DNA of 64,000 nucleotides from JAGOEF01 sp964511665 (GTDB lineage: Bacteria > Bacteroidota > Bacteroidia > Bacteroidales > ML635J-15). Under the pieces are notes generated by a model. It saw only the letters and a program-made list of their open reading frames with translations. It had not been told where the DNA came from and made no database searches. This document shows, in pieces, positions 45,781 through 55,629 of this stretch; position 1 is the first letter of the stretch; every line of letters starts with the position of its first letter. The stretch lies in NCBI GenBank assembly GCA_964511665.1, contig CAZEHA010000003.1, forward strand, positions 54,885-118,884, in the 5' to 3' direction. Both the position numbers and the translations under genes were made by a program.

Positions 45781-48225
45781 TTACACATTTATCTTAAGCT
45801 TTACATTAAACCTGCGTCCGGTAAGATAGTTGGGTACGGCATACAATCGACCATAGATATCCGACACCCAAATATGCGAAATTGTATTGTTAATGTCAAG
45901 TAAGTTAAATACTTCGAGGCTTAGCCACACACTTTTAAAGACCTTTCCCAAGCCATGCTCATGGCCTGTTTTATCGCCGACCAATTGTTTCGAAATTCCC
46001 AAATCGACCCGGCGATATGGGGGTATTTTTCCGGTTGCCTGATAGCGTTGAGCATTGGGCGGGCCAAAAGAGAAACCGGTTCCAAATAGTAAATTCAGAT
46101 GTGCCTGCCAGGTAGGGTTGTTAGGCAAATAGTCGTGAAAATATATGGCAAAATTAAAGCGCTGATCGGTAGGTCGTCGCAAATATCCGGGATAAATTGT
46201 ATCGACACCGCCACCTTCGTTGCTCAGTGTATAATAATCGTTGTCGAGATCCTCCATGGTTTTCATTAGCGACATACTTAACCAAGATTCGGTTCCCTTT
46301 ACAAACTCACCGTTAACTTTGGCCTCCACTCCAACTGCATATCCATGAGCCATATTTTCGCCATAGTACCTAATCCTCACATTATCAACATCGTATGGGA
46401 TGATGTTATACAGATATTTGAAATACACCTCGGTAACCAGTTTAAATGGGCGGTTCCATGCAAGGAACTGATAATCGCTTCCCATAACCACTTGCACAGA
46501 TGATTGAGCTAAAATGTTATTGTTGATAGTGCCATCGTGTCGTCTGATTTCTTTAAAGAATGGAGGTTGGTGATACATACCGGCCGACAACCGAAAAACA
46601 TAGTCTTTTTCCCACTCGGGCGAATACGACATCGACAATCGGGGGCTGAACAACGGCTGGCGGTTAAAAGTCCAGTACGAAAAGCGACTACCCGCATTAA
46701 AACCTATCTCTCCTTTATCGAGTTGAAATAACCAAGCATGCTGCAGATAGCTTTCGAAACGGTCGGAAGCCAGACCTATTACCGAAGTATCGGTACTAAA
46801 CAGCAACACCTCGCTACTGCTATAGGGGATGGAATAACCTGCAGAGTCAATCATTTGCCATTCGTTAATTTCATAGTCGAAAATTTCATGCTTATAAGTA
46901 ATGCCCCAGTTTAAACTGTTATCGTTGTACCGATAATCTCCTTTATGAGCCAGCGACGACACATAGCCATCGAGGTAATTTCGGGCATGATTCAGGAATG
47001 ACCCCACTCCAATATTCGAAATACTATCTCCCAGCGTGTTTGACCCCAGTTGTTTATCGAGTTCATTCAGGTAATATTGGCCTAAAATATCATAAGTTTC
47101 GGCCTCTCGGGTATAGAACGTTGAAGCTATCCATTTTACGGTCAGGTTTTTTTGCGGTTTATAGGTTGCCGTTACAGCTCCTGTAGCTGTCAAAAAACGA
47201 TCGACTTCCTGACCTTCGAAATACATTTTTATTTTTAGTGCCTGATCGAGAGTTCCCCATGAGGTTTCGTTGTCGATTGGGATAAAACCATAGTAATTTC
47301 CACTGTAGTTACCTAAAAAGCTCATTTCAAATTTCTCGTTGAAGTCGTAGGTAAGATAGGTTTGCACATCGGTAAATCGCGGATCGTACATTGCTCGTGT
47401 ATCGAGGCTCGAAAGGAGATATCGTGTGGTTTTATAGCGTAATCCGGTGATATGCCTGAACCGACGGTTTTGCGACACCCCTTCGAAGTGGGCAAAGGCA
47501 CCCAAGAGACTTAGCGTAGCCGAAGCTTGCCATTGCTGGGGTTTTCGATATCGTATATCGAGCACCGAAGATATTTTATCGCCATAGCGGGCTTCGAAAC
47601 CTCCGGTTGAAAACAACACCGACGACACCAAATCAGAATTGATGAAACTCATGCCTTCTTGTTGGCCCGATCGTATCAGCAACGGACGATAAATTTCGAC
47701 ATCGTTCACATACACCAGATTTTCATCGTAATTGCCTCCCCGAACCGAATATTGAGAACTAAGTTCGTTGTTCGAAACTACTCCCGGTAATGTTTTCAAC
47801 ACATCTTCCATACCATGGGCGGTAGGAATATTACGGGCGGCAATTGGGTTGAGTCGAATGATGTTGTTGCGACGCTCGTTCTTATCTTCGATATCAACCC
47901 CCGGCAACATACTCACCGACTTTTTTAAGATAAAGGTTTGTTCGAGCACAGCATCAGGTTTAAGGCGTATAACTTCGCTGCATTTTTCGTATCCCAAAAA
48001 GCTGATCGACACGTTTAAATCTTTTCCGGCAGGTAGTTGTATCGTAAAATATCCATTTTTATCGGAAGCTGCCCCCATACCGCCAGGGCTAATACTCACG
48101 TTGGCAAACTGCACCGGAGTAAAGTCTTCGTCGACCACGCGACCTTTAAGCATGGCATTCTGCGCCATACTATTGAAAGCAACACAAATAAACAGCAACA
48201 ATCCCTGTAGTCTATTCATCCCCAT
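45781..48225 (-). CDS. TonB-dependent outer-membrane receptor with carboxypeptidase-like N-terminal domain
   Basis: 814 residues. Signal peptide (about 1-21), a CarboxypepD_reg-like domain (about 25-105: LKGRVVDEDFTPVQFANVSI), a TonB plug (about 110-230: AHGMEDVLKTLPGVVS, YSVRGGNYDENLVYVND) and a long beta-barrel ending in an aromatic-free FNVKLKINV. No SusD partner gene is beside it, so it is not a SusC/SusD polysaccharide unit; an iron complex, vitamin or peptide is possible. ATG at 48225 or 48219. Confidence 0.92.
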   Translation of the reverse strand: MGMNRLQGLLLFICVAFNSMAQNAMLKGRVVDEDFTPVQFANVSISPGGMGAASDKNGYFTIQLPAGKDLNVSISFLGYEKCSEVIRLKPDAVLEQTFILKKSVSMLPGVDIEDKNERRNNIIRLNPIAARNIPTAHGMEDVLKTLPGVVSNNELSSQYSVRGGNYDENLVYVNDVEIYRPLLIRSGQQEGMSFINSDLVSSVLFSTGGFEARYGDKISSVLDIRYRKPQQWQASATLSLLGAFAHFEGVSQNRRFRHITGLRYKTTRYLLSSLDTRAMYDPRFTDVQTYLTYDFNEKFEMSFLGNYSGNYYGFIPIDNETSWGTLDQALKIKMYFEGQEVDRFLTATGAVTATYKPQKNLTVKWIASTFYTREAETYDILGQYYLNELDKQLGSNTLGDSISNIGVGSFLNHARNYLDGYVSSLAHKGDYRYNDNSLNWGITYKHEIFDYEINEWQMIDSAGYSIPYSSSEVLLFSTDTSVIGLASDRFESYLQHAWLFQLDKGEIGFNAGSRFSYWTFNRQPLFSPRLSMSYSPEWEKDYVFRLSAGMYHQPPFFKEIRRHDGTINNNILAQSSVQVVMGSDYQFLAWNRPFKLVTEVYFKYLYNIIPYDVDNVRIRYYGENMAHGYAVGVEAKVNGEFVKGTESWLSMSLMKTMEDLDNDYYTLSNEGGGVDTIYPGYLRRPTDQRFNFAIYFHDYLPNNPTWQAHLNLLFGTGFSFGPPNAQRYQATGKIPPYRRVDLGISKQLVGDKTGHEHGLGKVFKSVWLSLEVFNLLDINNTISHIWVSDIYGRLYAVPNYLTGRRFNVKLKINV

Positions 48226-48270
48226 TATTCATTACGCATATAACCATATTCATACTAAAAAATTGTGCTG

Positions 48271-50421
48271 CTACTGTGGGTTTTTTGAATTCAATTCGGG
48301 ATATTCAATACGAGAATGATAAATATTCATCAGTTTTTCGATAAAGATTTCCTTAGCGATGGTAATATTTTTAAATGTAATATTTACGTTTTCAAATTGT
48401 CCTTCGGCCACCTGTGTATCAACAATGCGATGTACCAATGCTTTTACAGTTTCCGGGTCGTATGTTTTGAGCGAACGTGAAGACGCTTCAACCGCATCTG
48501 CCATCATTACCACCGCAGCTTCTATTGCTGTTGGCTTGGGACCCGGGTAGGTAAATAAGTCATTGTTTATTTCTTCGTCGGGATGTTGATTTGCCCAGCA
48601 ATTATAAAAATAGCGGGTTACAGTAGTACCATGATGCGTACTGATAAACTCAACAATAGGTTTTGGCAAACGGTATTTGCGTGCCATTTCCTCCCCCCTT
48701 TTCACATGACTTATTATGATTGATGCACTTTGGTCGAATGCCATGCTGTTGTGTATATTTACGCCGTACTGGTTCTCGATGAAATACTGTGGAATACCTG
48801 CTTTTCCAATATCGTGATACAAGGCACCGGTACGCGCCAACAAAGCATTTCCTCCAATTTTTCGCACAACGCTCTCAGCCAAATTGGCGACCTGCATCGA
48901 ATGCTGAAATGTTCCAGGGGCTTTTTCTGAAAGCTCTTTGAGTGCAGCATTGTTGGTGTCGCTCAGTTCGAGTAATGACACATCCGACAAAAATCCAAAA
49001 ACACGCTCGTAAATGTACAACATCGGGAACAATGTTAATAGCAGGAATGCATTACCACCAAACCATACAAAGTTGCTAATCGACAAATCGGCAAAATTGC
49101 CTTCGCGTATAAGATGAAATCCGGAAAACGAAAACACATAAGAAATTAAAACCCACAATACCGATAAAAATAAATGGAAACGACGTTGCACCGAACGGAG
49201 TGTGAATAAAACTATCATCCCTGCAACTATCTGTACAAAAATAAAACTAAAACTATCGGGAGCAAAAAATGAAACCATGAGAATAAGAATCCAATAACTA
49301 ACCAATGCAATGCGATTGTTGAAAAAAATATAAACCAATACCGGAAAAATCACATAAGGAATAAGAAAAATACTGATCTGCCACACCTGAACCACAAAAT
49401 GCGTAAGCAAAATCATCAACATCATCTGCATCACAATAAAACCAATTTGTTTTATTTGAAAAAGTACAGGTTTAAAATTAAAATAGAGATGCAGATAATA
49501 AACGAGTAAAAGCAGGATTATCAACAAAGCGTAACCCACCGATACCCATGTATAATTTACACCTGCCGACTTTTGCCAGTACTCATTTTTCAGCGAAACC
49601 AGTATACGATACGTGTTCTCGTCAACTATCATCCCTCGTTGCACAATGAGCTCACCTTGCTGAATTAAGCCCTGCTGTGTTGCAATAGATTGATATTGCT
49701 GATTGAGAAGTTGCAACGAAGTTTTACTATCGTAAATAAGATTGGGTTTAAAAAAGTTTATATCGCACAAGGTGTAGATGATAAACATTTCTATTGAATC
49801 GCTTTGAGAAAACGAATTGGCGGCAAATTGTTTAATCGTTTCGCTAAAGAAGTAAAAGGCTGAGTCGGGGTGTGAAATTTCGTTAATATTAACTACTCCT
49901 TTGCTATATCCTGATTCAACTACAGTAATCTTTTCTGATCGCATTTGATGCCAACTCAGCGAAACATCAGCCACACCGCGATTATATATGTTATCGACAG
50001 TGCTGGCAATTTTTCCGGCAGTTATTTCCGAAAATCTACCCTGCCCAACATGCCCAAATAATAAACCGGCAGATTTGCCATGGGGTTGTTTATTGAATCC
50101 CGAAACATCGATAATGCTATCAAGATAATTAATGTATTTGATTGTAACATAGCCGGCAACAGAGGTATCGACAACATACAAGGGATAGAAACGCGCTTTA
50201 ATACTATCGCGCTCTTGCTTGATTTCTTCGTTGGTTTTTTGAATGGTAAAGTCGAACGGAGCTATCAAATCTTCGTGCATCCAGGGACTTCCCTTCTTGA
50301 AATCAAACGAAAAATGAGGCTCCTTCGGAAAAACAAGAAACAATACAAACGCCAACATCACAAACAGAGCAATGCTAAAAACAATACGAAACCGTTGCCC
50401 TTTAAGGATGGATGTTGACAT
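48271..50421 (-). CDS. 7TM-HD phosphodiesterase, PgpH-like
   Basis: 716 residues. Order: an N-terminal membrane helix (about 13-30), a large extracytoplasmic region (35-290), seven membrane segments (about 295-480) and a C-terminal HD domain with HSMQVANLAE, ALYHDIGKAG and STHHGTT. This is the 7TMR-HD architecture; the family member PgpH hydrolyses cyclic di-AMP. Ordinary HD ligands are present, so it is probably active. Which nucleotide it degrades here is by family only. Lies 45 bp upstream of the TonB receptor gene on the same strand. Confidence 0.9.
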   Translation of the reverse strand: MSTSILKGQRFRIVFSIALFVMLAFVLFLVFPKEPHFSFDFKKGSPWMHEDLIAPFDFTIQKTNEEIKQERDSIKARFYPLYVVDTSVAGYVTIKYINYLDSIIDVSGFNKQPHGKSAGLLFGHVGQGRFSEITAGKIASTVDNIYNRGVADVSLSWHQMRSEKITVVESGYSKGVVNINEISHPDSAFYFFSETIKQFAANSFSQSDSIEMFIIYTLCDINFFKPNLIYDSKTSLQLLNQQYQSIATQQGLIQQGELIVQRGMIVDENTYRILVSLKNEYWQKSAGVNYTWVSVGYALLIILLLLVYYLHLYFNFKPVLFQIKQIGFIVMQMMLMILLTHFVVQVWQISIFLIPYVIFPVLVYIFFNNRIALVSYWILILMVSFFAPDSFSFIFVQIVAGMIVLFTLRSVQRRFHLFLSVLWVLISYVFSFSGFHLIREGNFADLSISNFVWFGGNAFLLLTLFPMLYIYERVFGFLSDVSLLELSDTNNAALKELSEKAPGTFQHSMQVANLAESVVRKIGGNALLARTGALYHDIGKAGIPQYFIENQYGVNIHNSMAFDQSASIIISHVKRGEEMARKYRLPKPIVEFISTHHGTTVTRYFYNCWANQHPDEEINNDLFTYPGPKPTAIEAAVVMMADAVEASSRSLKTYDPETVKALVHRIVDTQVAEGQFENVNITFKNITIAKEIFIEKLMNIYHSRIEYPELNSKNPQ

Positions 50422-50505
50422 AGAAAATTTTTGTTAAAAATAGAAAAAAATAAACAAATGAAAGCTGATATAGCAGAAGGAGAAAAAGAAGTTTAATAAC
50501 CGGTA

Positions 50506-51117
50506 TCACCACAATTTGTGCATATCAGAATTCTGTATGTTTTCGAGCCGGTAGTGGTACCCCCACATCAGACCGTGAAGCGGTTCTGTTGTAGGCTGAG
50601 CACCCGCCACACGATACAGGCTCAGATGCTTAAATTCGGTTAGTATTCGCTGCACTTCGGCAATGCGCTTTGTATATATCGTTTTATCGATACCACTATT
50701 GCCGCCCCATGCACAAATTAGATGAGAAGTATTTTTCAATACCTGCCTGAAATACAAATCGTTATCGCTGCCAACTATATAATCGGTACCCCATTGCTTG
50801 TAGCAGGCTTGCACATCGCGGGCATCGGTGGCGCGAAGGGCAAAGATATTTAGAATAGTAAGCAAGCCTGCATCGGCGAAATGCCGATACACATAAGTCT
50901 CTACCTTGCGAATGGTAGCATCCGATTGCTTCACATCGGCAGAGCTTGGGTTTTTCAGTATCACCGTTACCCGATTGGTGTTATTACTTCGCAACAACGA
51001 TTGCTGATATCGCATCGACAATACATAACGATAGCGATAGTTTTCGGAAAAAACAGCTTCTATCGAACTCATTTCTATTTCGGAAAAATGAGGTATTTGT
51101 CTGCCTATTCGGGTCAT
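50506..51117 (-). CDS. DUF1643 protein
   Basis: 203 residues. DUF1643 signature: YRYVLSMRY, VTVILKNPSSAD, DATIRKVETYV and LNIFALRATD, followed by CAWGGNSG. The family is of unknown function and common in many bacteria. No signal or membrane segment. Divergent from the rlmD-like gene. A -7 match (51132-51139) lies 14 bp upstream. Confidence 0.85.
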   Translation of the reverse strand: MTRIGRQIPHFSEIEMSSIEAVFSENYRYRYVLSMRYQQSLLRSNNTNRVTVILKNPSSADVKQSDATIRKVETYVYRHFADAGLLTILNIFALRATDARDVQACYKQWGTDYIVGSDNDLYFRQVLKNTSHLICAWGGNSGIDKTIYTKRIAEVQRILTEFKHLSLYRVAGAQPTTEPLHGLMWGYHYRLENIQNSDMHKLW

Positions 51118-51131
51118 AGTAATGTTTATTG

Positions 51132-51139
51132 CAAATCTA
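51132..51139 (-). promoter_or_regulatory. Putative -7 element of the DUF1643 gene
   Basis: Minus strand TAGATTTG, a full match to TAnnTTTG, 14 bp before the ATG at 51117. No clear -33 element. Confidence 0.45.
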
Positions 51140-51163
51140 ATGATTTTGGCTTAACGGTATCTA

Positions 51164-51195
51164 TTTGTTAGTGTAATATCTAAAACGTACTTTTG
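51164..51195 (+). promoter_or_regulatory. Complete Bacteroidota-type promoter of the rlmD-like gene
   Basis: TTTG at 51164-51167, a spacer of exactly 20 bp and TACTTTTG at 51188-51195 match both consensus boxes. Transcription would begin around 51202, giving a leader of only about 15 nt. This settles the start of the downstream gene at the ATG at 51217, since the TTG at 51193 lies within the promoter. Confidence 0.8.
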
Positions 51196-51216
51196 CAGAC
51201 ATTACGAAACCGACAG

Positions 51217-52632
51217 ATGGGAAAAAACAAAAAACACGGCATACTGAATTCGGTTCTCATTACCGACATAGCCGACGAAGGGCTGGCAGTAGGCCGTCAC
51301 AATAACATGGTGGTATTTGTAAAAAATGCTGTACCCGGCGATGTAGTCGATGTGCAGGTACGTCGTGCAAAAAGTAGTTTTTACGAAGGCGTTGCTGTTC
51401 ACGTTGTAAAGGCATCGGAATATCGCGATACTCCATTCTGCAAACATTTTGGCGTTTGTGGAGGATGCAAATGGCAGCATCTGCGCTACGCTGTGCAACT
51501 GCAATTCAAACAGCAACAAATTATCAATCAGCTAACACGAATTGGCGGACTGGAGCTGCCCGAAGCAGAACCAATAATGGCATCGGACAATGATCGCTAT
51601 TACCGTAATAAACTTGAGTACACTTTTTCTGACCGCAGGTGGTTCGAGCCGCACGAACCTATGCTCGAAGCCGGCGACCCGCTGGCCAATGGTGTTGGGT
51701 TTCATATACCCGGACTGTTCGATAAAATTGTTGACATCAAAGAATGCTTTTTGCAAGACGACACCGGTAACCGCATCAGAAATTTTATCAGAACATATGC
51801 CCTCCACAACAAACTCAGCTTCTATAATATAAGAATGCAGCAGGGTTACCTTCGTAATTTGATACTAAGGAACAACCTGAATGGTGAGTTTATGCTGGTG
51901 CTTTGCGTTGCCGAAGACCGTGACGATGATACCCGATTGCTTTTGGAATGTATTCAAAAAGAATTCCCCGAGGTAACATCGCTACATTATGCACTGAATA
52001 CTACAAAAAACGACAGTTTACATCACACCGAAGTAACACATTTTTCGGGAGCAACTGTTTTGTATGAACAATTGGGCGAACTGCGCTTTGCCATAAGTCC
52101 AAAATCGTTTTTTCAGACCAATACAGTGCAAGCAAATCGTATGTACAATAAAATCCTGGAGTTTTCGGGAGCAAAATCGGGAGATACCATCTACGATTTA
52201 TATACGGGAACCGGAACCATCGCCTTGTTTTTGGCTGCATCGTGCAAAAAAGTTATCGGAATTGAATACATAGAAGAAGCCATTCGTGATGCGCGCACCA
52301 ATGCCGGTCTCAACAAAATTGAGAATACCCACTTTGTTGCCGGCGACATGAAAGATGTTCTCAACAATAGTTTTATCGACACCTGGGGCAAACCCGATAT
52401 TATTGTTACCGATCCACCACGTGCCGGCATGCACCCCGGGGTGGTAGAAACCATTTTAAAACTAGATGCATCGCGCATTGTATATGTTAGTTGCAATGCC
52501 GCTACACAAGCACGCGATATGCAAATGCTGCACCACCGCTACAAAATCGAAAAAATTCAGGCCATCGATATGTTTCCGCATACCCATCATGTTGAAAACA
52601 TCGCCCTGTTGATACGTCGCACTACCGGGTAG
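51217..52632 (+). CDS. rlmD: 23S rRNA (uracil-5-)-methyltransferase, RlmD/RumA family
   Basis: 471 residues. TRAM domain at the N-terminus (LITDIADEGLAVGRHNNMVV), a four-cysteine iron-sulfur site (CKHFGVCGGC, plus the fourth candidate in DIKECFLQ), and a SAM methyltransferase domain with DLYTGTGTIALFLA, TDPPRAGMHP and VYVSCNAATQARD (catalytic Cys in the last). RlmD methylates U1939; RlmCD-type enzymes do more than one site, which cannot be told apart here. ATG 51217 is chosen from the promoter. Confidence 0.92.
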   Translation: MGKNKKHGILNSVLITDIADEGLAVGRHNNMVVFVKNAVPGDVVDVQVRRAKSSFYEGVAVHVVKASEYRDTPFCKHFGVCGGCKWQHLRYAVQLQFKQQQIINQLTRIGGLELPEAEPIMASDNDRYYRNKLEYTFSDRRWFEPHEPMLEAGDPLANGVGFHIPGLFDKIVDIKECFLQDDTGNRIRNFIRTYALHNKLSFYNIRMQQGYLRNLILRNNLNGEFMLVLCVAEDRDDDTRLLLECIQKEFPEVTSLHYALNTTKNDSLHHTEVTHFSGATVLYEQLGELRFAISPKSFFQTNTVQANRMYNKILEFSGAKSGDTIYDLYTGTGTIALFLAASCKKVIGIEYIEEAIRDARTNAGLNKIENTHFVAGDMKDVLNNSFIDTWGKPDIIVTDPPRAGMHPGVVETILKLDASRIVYVSCNAATQARDMQMLHHRYKIEKIQAIDMFPHTHHVENIALLIRRTTG

Positions 52633-52649
52633 CCTACTTTCCGGTAGTG
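52620..52649. terminator. Hairpin spanning both stop codons of rlmD and the convergent GT-C gene
   Basis: CACTACCGG and CCGGTAGTG (52620-52628 and 52641-52649) form a perfect 9-bp stem with a 12-nt loop. The loop contains both stop codons: TAG of rlmD (52630-52632) and, on the other strand, TAG of the next gene (52634-52636). No long T-run on either side, so it may act as a bidirectional transcription barrier or as an RNA stem shared by the two mRNAs. Confidence 0.55.
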
Positions 52650-54352
52650 TACACGTTAACATATTTCGAATTGCACTGTAATGGACGGCAGTAACCAATT
52701 ATTGTATCGATATAATGAAAATCGGCAGTGTGCAACAATATAGTTGATTCGTGCATTTTTTTCGCATCGTACATATCAATTAAAACATAATAGCCCTCAG
52801 TTGAGCACAGATGCACCACCGCATCAATAATCCGTTGCTCCGAGCCAATGTATTCGGCAGCTTGCATCCAATCGAGCGGAAGCGGATTGCGGGTATTGAG
52901 CATGGGGTAAAAAATAGCATTGTGCGGCAATACCACTATTCGATTGTTTGAATTGGGCAACGAGTCAACAAGCCTTACCAATTCGTCATAGTATGCGCAT
53001 ATATTGGCATTGCTCATCACATTACCAAAATTCGGGTGAATTTCTCCCATTTTACAATTCAGTTGATTAGCCGGCAAATCGCGATAATTAACCCTTCGTT
53101 GGCTCCATGTGCCCAGGATTAAAAAGAGCAGACCCGCAATGAACAACAGCCAATCTCCAAAAAAGGGCTTAACAACAATGGGTATTAAATGAACCACCAG
53201 AGTAACAATTCCTGCCATGAGCAATCCGCATGCAAAAACCGGAGTATTATCGCCCAGCGAAATAGATGATATGTGTGCAATCATCAGAATAAAAAGAACA
53301 TATCCCATCATCTGCGTCGAAGGTTTACGCAGCATCCATGCCAACAACAACAAATCTACAAGGCAAAAGAACAACTCGAAGGGCATACGGTAAATATTCA
53401 GAGGAACACGTAAAAAGTGTGAAACCACCATAGCCATAGCCCATGTTGCAACAAGCAAACAAACCAGAGTTAGGTGCTTGTTAAGTATTTTGAGTAAAGG
53501 AGCAACAAATCGCCGGGCTACCAAATTGACTCCAAAAAGAATCACAACAGAAATGTGCAATACACTGGCCGGGGAACTGATCAGCATTTTCATATATTTT
53601 AACACACCCGTTTCGAGCAATTCGGTGCGCCCACTCATCTGAACTAGAAAATCGGGCATGGCATTATAGTGTAACAGCACGGCTATATAGATTAATGCCG
53701 GCCACCAAGCCATAATAACGATGAACAGAGCTGTACGTAATCGGAACAACAAAAAAAACTGCACAAGGGCAAGGCCCGACACAATCATGGCCGGTAACAG
53801 AAAACTTTGCCTCGACACAGCAGCAAGAACCAAAAACTGGATGGCTAAAAAAATGCGCAGCTTGATATTTTGAACCGAAAACCACACCAGAATTGCCAGC
53901 GACGACCAAAACACGGCGTCGATTGTTGTCCAGGGGAATAGATTATAGTTCAAAATACTAAGGCTAAACAGTAACATAAACAACCCCAGCTCCGAAGCCG
54001 TTTTGCGAAAACGATTTGTCAGCCTTCTCACTACAACAGTGCATGCCAATGCCATCAGCATAAATTGAAAAACCACAAACCAACGTCCCGATTCTATAAG
54101 CGGCAGTGGCGAAATAAAATGCAATGTATGCAAACAACCACTTCCCACAGGTCTGATAGATACAAAATCGCGATGAGGTACTTCTCCGTGTACAAGCCGG
54201 TACGATTGCGCCACCACCACTCCTTCGTCGCTGGGGTTAAAGCCTTCGTTTCCGGTGTAGTTTATCAAGCGGAATAAGAGCATAATAAGCACTATGCAAA
54301 CAAAATAGGCAACAACACGTTTGTGTGTATGGCTATTCGCGATAAGTTTCAT
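52634..54352 (-). CDS. GT-C-like multi-pass membrane protein
   Basis: 572 residues with about 11-13 membrane helices. Shortly after the first helix lies the acidic pair D42-E43 (NPSDEGVVVA), followed by HGEVPHRDF, the position and kind of motif that GT-C (ArnT/PMT-like, family 39) enzymes use to bind polyprenyl-phosphate sugars. A soluble segment with no membrane helices fills about 410-572. Likely moves a sugar from a lipid carrier onto a glycan or lipid in the periplasm; the substrate is unknown. Convergent with rlmD across a 1-bp gap. Confidence 0.72.
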   Translation of the reverse strand: MKLIANSHTHKRVVAYFVCIVLIMLLFRLINYTGNEGFNPSDEGVVVAQSYRLVHGEVPHRDFVSIRPVGSGCLHTLHFISPLPLIESGRWFVVFQFMLMALACTVVVRRLTNRFRKTASELGLFMLLFSLSILNYNLFPWTTIDAVFWSSLAILVWFSVQNIKLRIFLAIQFLVLAAVSRQSFLLPAMIVSGLALVQFFLLFRLRTALFIVIMAWWPALIYIAVLLHYNAMPDFLVQMSGRTELLETGVLKYMKMLISSPASVLHISVVILFGVNLVARRFVAPLLKILNKHLTLVCLLVATWAMAMVVSHFLRVPLNIYRMPFELFFCLVDLLLLAWMLRKPSTQMMGYVLFILMIAHISSISLGDNTPVFACGLLMAGIVTLVVHLIPIVVKPFFGDWLLFIAGLLFLILGTWSQRRVNYRDLPANQLNCKMGEIHPNFGNVMSNANICAYYDELVRLVDSLPNSNNRIVVLPHNAIFYPMLNTRNPLPLDWMQAAEYIGSEQRIIDAVVHLCSTEGYYVLIDMYDAKKMHESTILLHTADFHYIDTIIGYCRPLQCNSKYVNVYTTGK

Positions 54353-54485
54353 TCTGTAAAAATAGTAATTTCGCGATAAGATTTTTAATAATGCAAACCA
54401 TGGTGCATCTCAAACCAATAAAATGAGTTTTATGACTACAATAGCGACTAACTAGTTTAGTTTTGGTATAATTGGCAATCAAATT

Positions 54486-55574
54486 TTATTCGGTGTCGTC
54501 GAGTAATATTTCATCGTCGCCATTCATAAATTCTTTCGACCTTCCATGCGATTTCAACGCATTTTTATGCAGTTCGTAATATTGTTTACGGTTACGGCAA
54601 ATATCAACAGCCAGATATATGGCATTACGCATAGATGCTTCGGAGGCTTCGCCGGTGCCAACCAGTTCGTAGGCTGTACCATGTGCAGGCGATGTTCTAA
54701 CTATCGGAAGGCCTGCTGTGAAATTTACCCCGTTTTCGAAGCTTAATGCTTTGAACGGAGCCAAGCCCTGATCGTGGTACATAGCCAGAACTGCATCGAA
54801 TTTGCCGTAATTGTCGGAGCCAAAAAACCCGTCGGCAGCATATGGTCCCAGAGCCATGATTTTTTTGTTTCGTGCCGTTTCAATGGCAGGAACGATAATT
54901 TCGCTTTCTTCGCTACCGATCACACCCATATCGCCACAGTGAGGATTAAGACTAAGAACGGCAATGCGGGGTTTGGTAATGCCAAAATCGATTCGCAGCG
55001 ATTCTTCGAGAACTTCCAGCTTACGTAAAATTAATTCTTTGCTAAGCAAGCCCGCCACATCTTTTATGGGAGAATGGCCAATTACGGTTCCTACTCTCAG
55101 GTTATCTGAAACCAACAGCATCAGGTAATTAGTAGCGTTGAATTTGCTTGCCAGATATTCGGTATGTCCCGGAAACGCAAAGCCACTTTCCTGAATATTA
55201 TGTTTATTGATAGGGCCGGTAACCAGAGCATCAATTTTGTTTTCGCTTAAGCTTTTTACTGCGCATTCGAGGGCGGCATAGGCAGCAGCTCCGGCTTCGG
55301 GTGTCGATTTTCCCAATTCAACTCGGATGTCGTCGTCAACACAGTTTATTATGTTCGAACGTTTTGGATGGGCTTCTTCGGCTGTGCGCACCGGGTTCAA
55401 ACTGAAGTTTTCTACGCTGATGGCTTTGCGGTGATAGGCAACCACTTTAGGCGACCCATACAGAATAGGAATGCATATTTCGTTAATTCTGGGTTCGCTC
55501 AATACCTTAATAATTACTTCGTAACTTATACTGTTGATATCGCCGTGACTTATTCCAATTTTATATTTTTCCAT
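54486..55574 (-). CDS. pdxA: 4-hydroxythreonine-4-phosphate dehydrogenase
   Basis: 362 residues. Zinc- and NAD-dependent step of the DXP-dependent pyridoxal 5'-phosphate route. Family segments: KIGISHGDINSISYE at the start, GPINKHNI, FPGHTEYLA (metal ligand His), LSLNPHCGD and MYHDQGLAPFKAL. The protein ends with an acidic tail DDEILLDDTE. Convergence of PdxA with PdxJ elsewhere is expected, but pdxJ is not in this window. The 133 bp to the next gene upstream in the window holds no gene. Confidence 0.95.
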   Translation of the reverse strand: MEKYKIGISHGDINSISYEVIIKVLSEPRINEICIPILYGSPKVVAYHRKAISVENFSLNPVRTAEEAHPKRSNIINCVDDDIRVELGKSTPEAGAAAYAALECAVKSLSENKIDALVTGPINKHNIQESGFAFPGHTEYLASKFNATNYLMLLVSDNLRVGTVIGHSPIKDVAGLLSKELILRKLEVLEESLRIDFGITKPRIAVLSLNPHCGDMGVIGSEESEIIVPAIETARNKKIMALGPYAADGFFGSDNYGKFDAVLAMYHDQGLAPFKALSFENGVNFTAGLPIVRTSPAHGTAYELVGTGEASEASMRNAIYLAVDICRNRKQYYELHKNALKSHGRSKEFMNGDDEILLDDTE

Positions 55575-55629
55575 ATTATCTCAGTTAAAAAAATCGTAAA
55601 AACAAATGCCAAATTTAATACAGCACGGC

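Noticed and set aside
45781..48225. SusC of a polysaccharide utilisation locus
   Set aside because: No SusD-like gene and no glycoside hydrolase nearby; the barrel lacks the usual length of about 1000 residues.
47768..48319. 183-codon open frame on the plus strand opposite the TonB receptor gene start
   Set aside because: Antisense shadow of the plug and signal region of the receptor; no recognisable motif.
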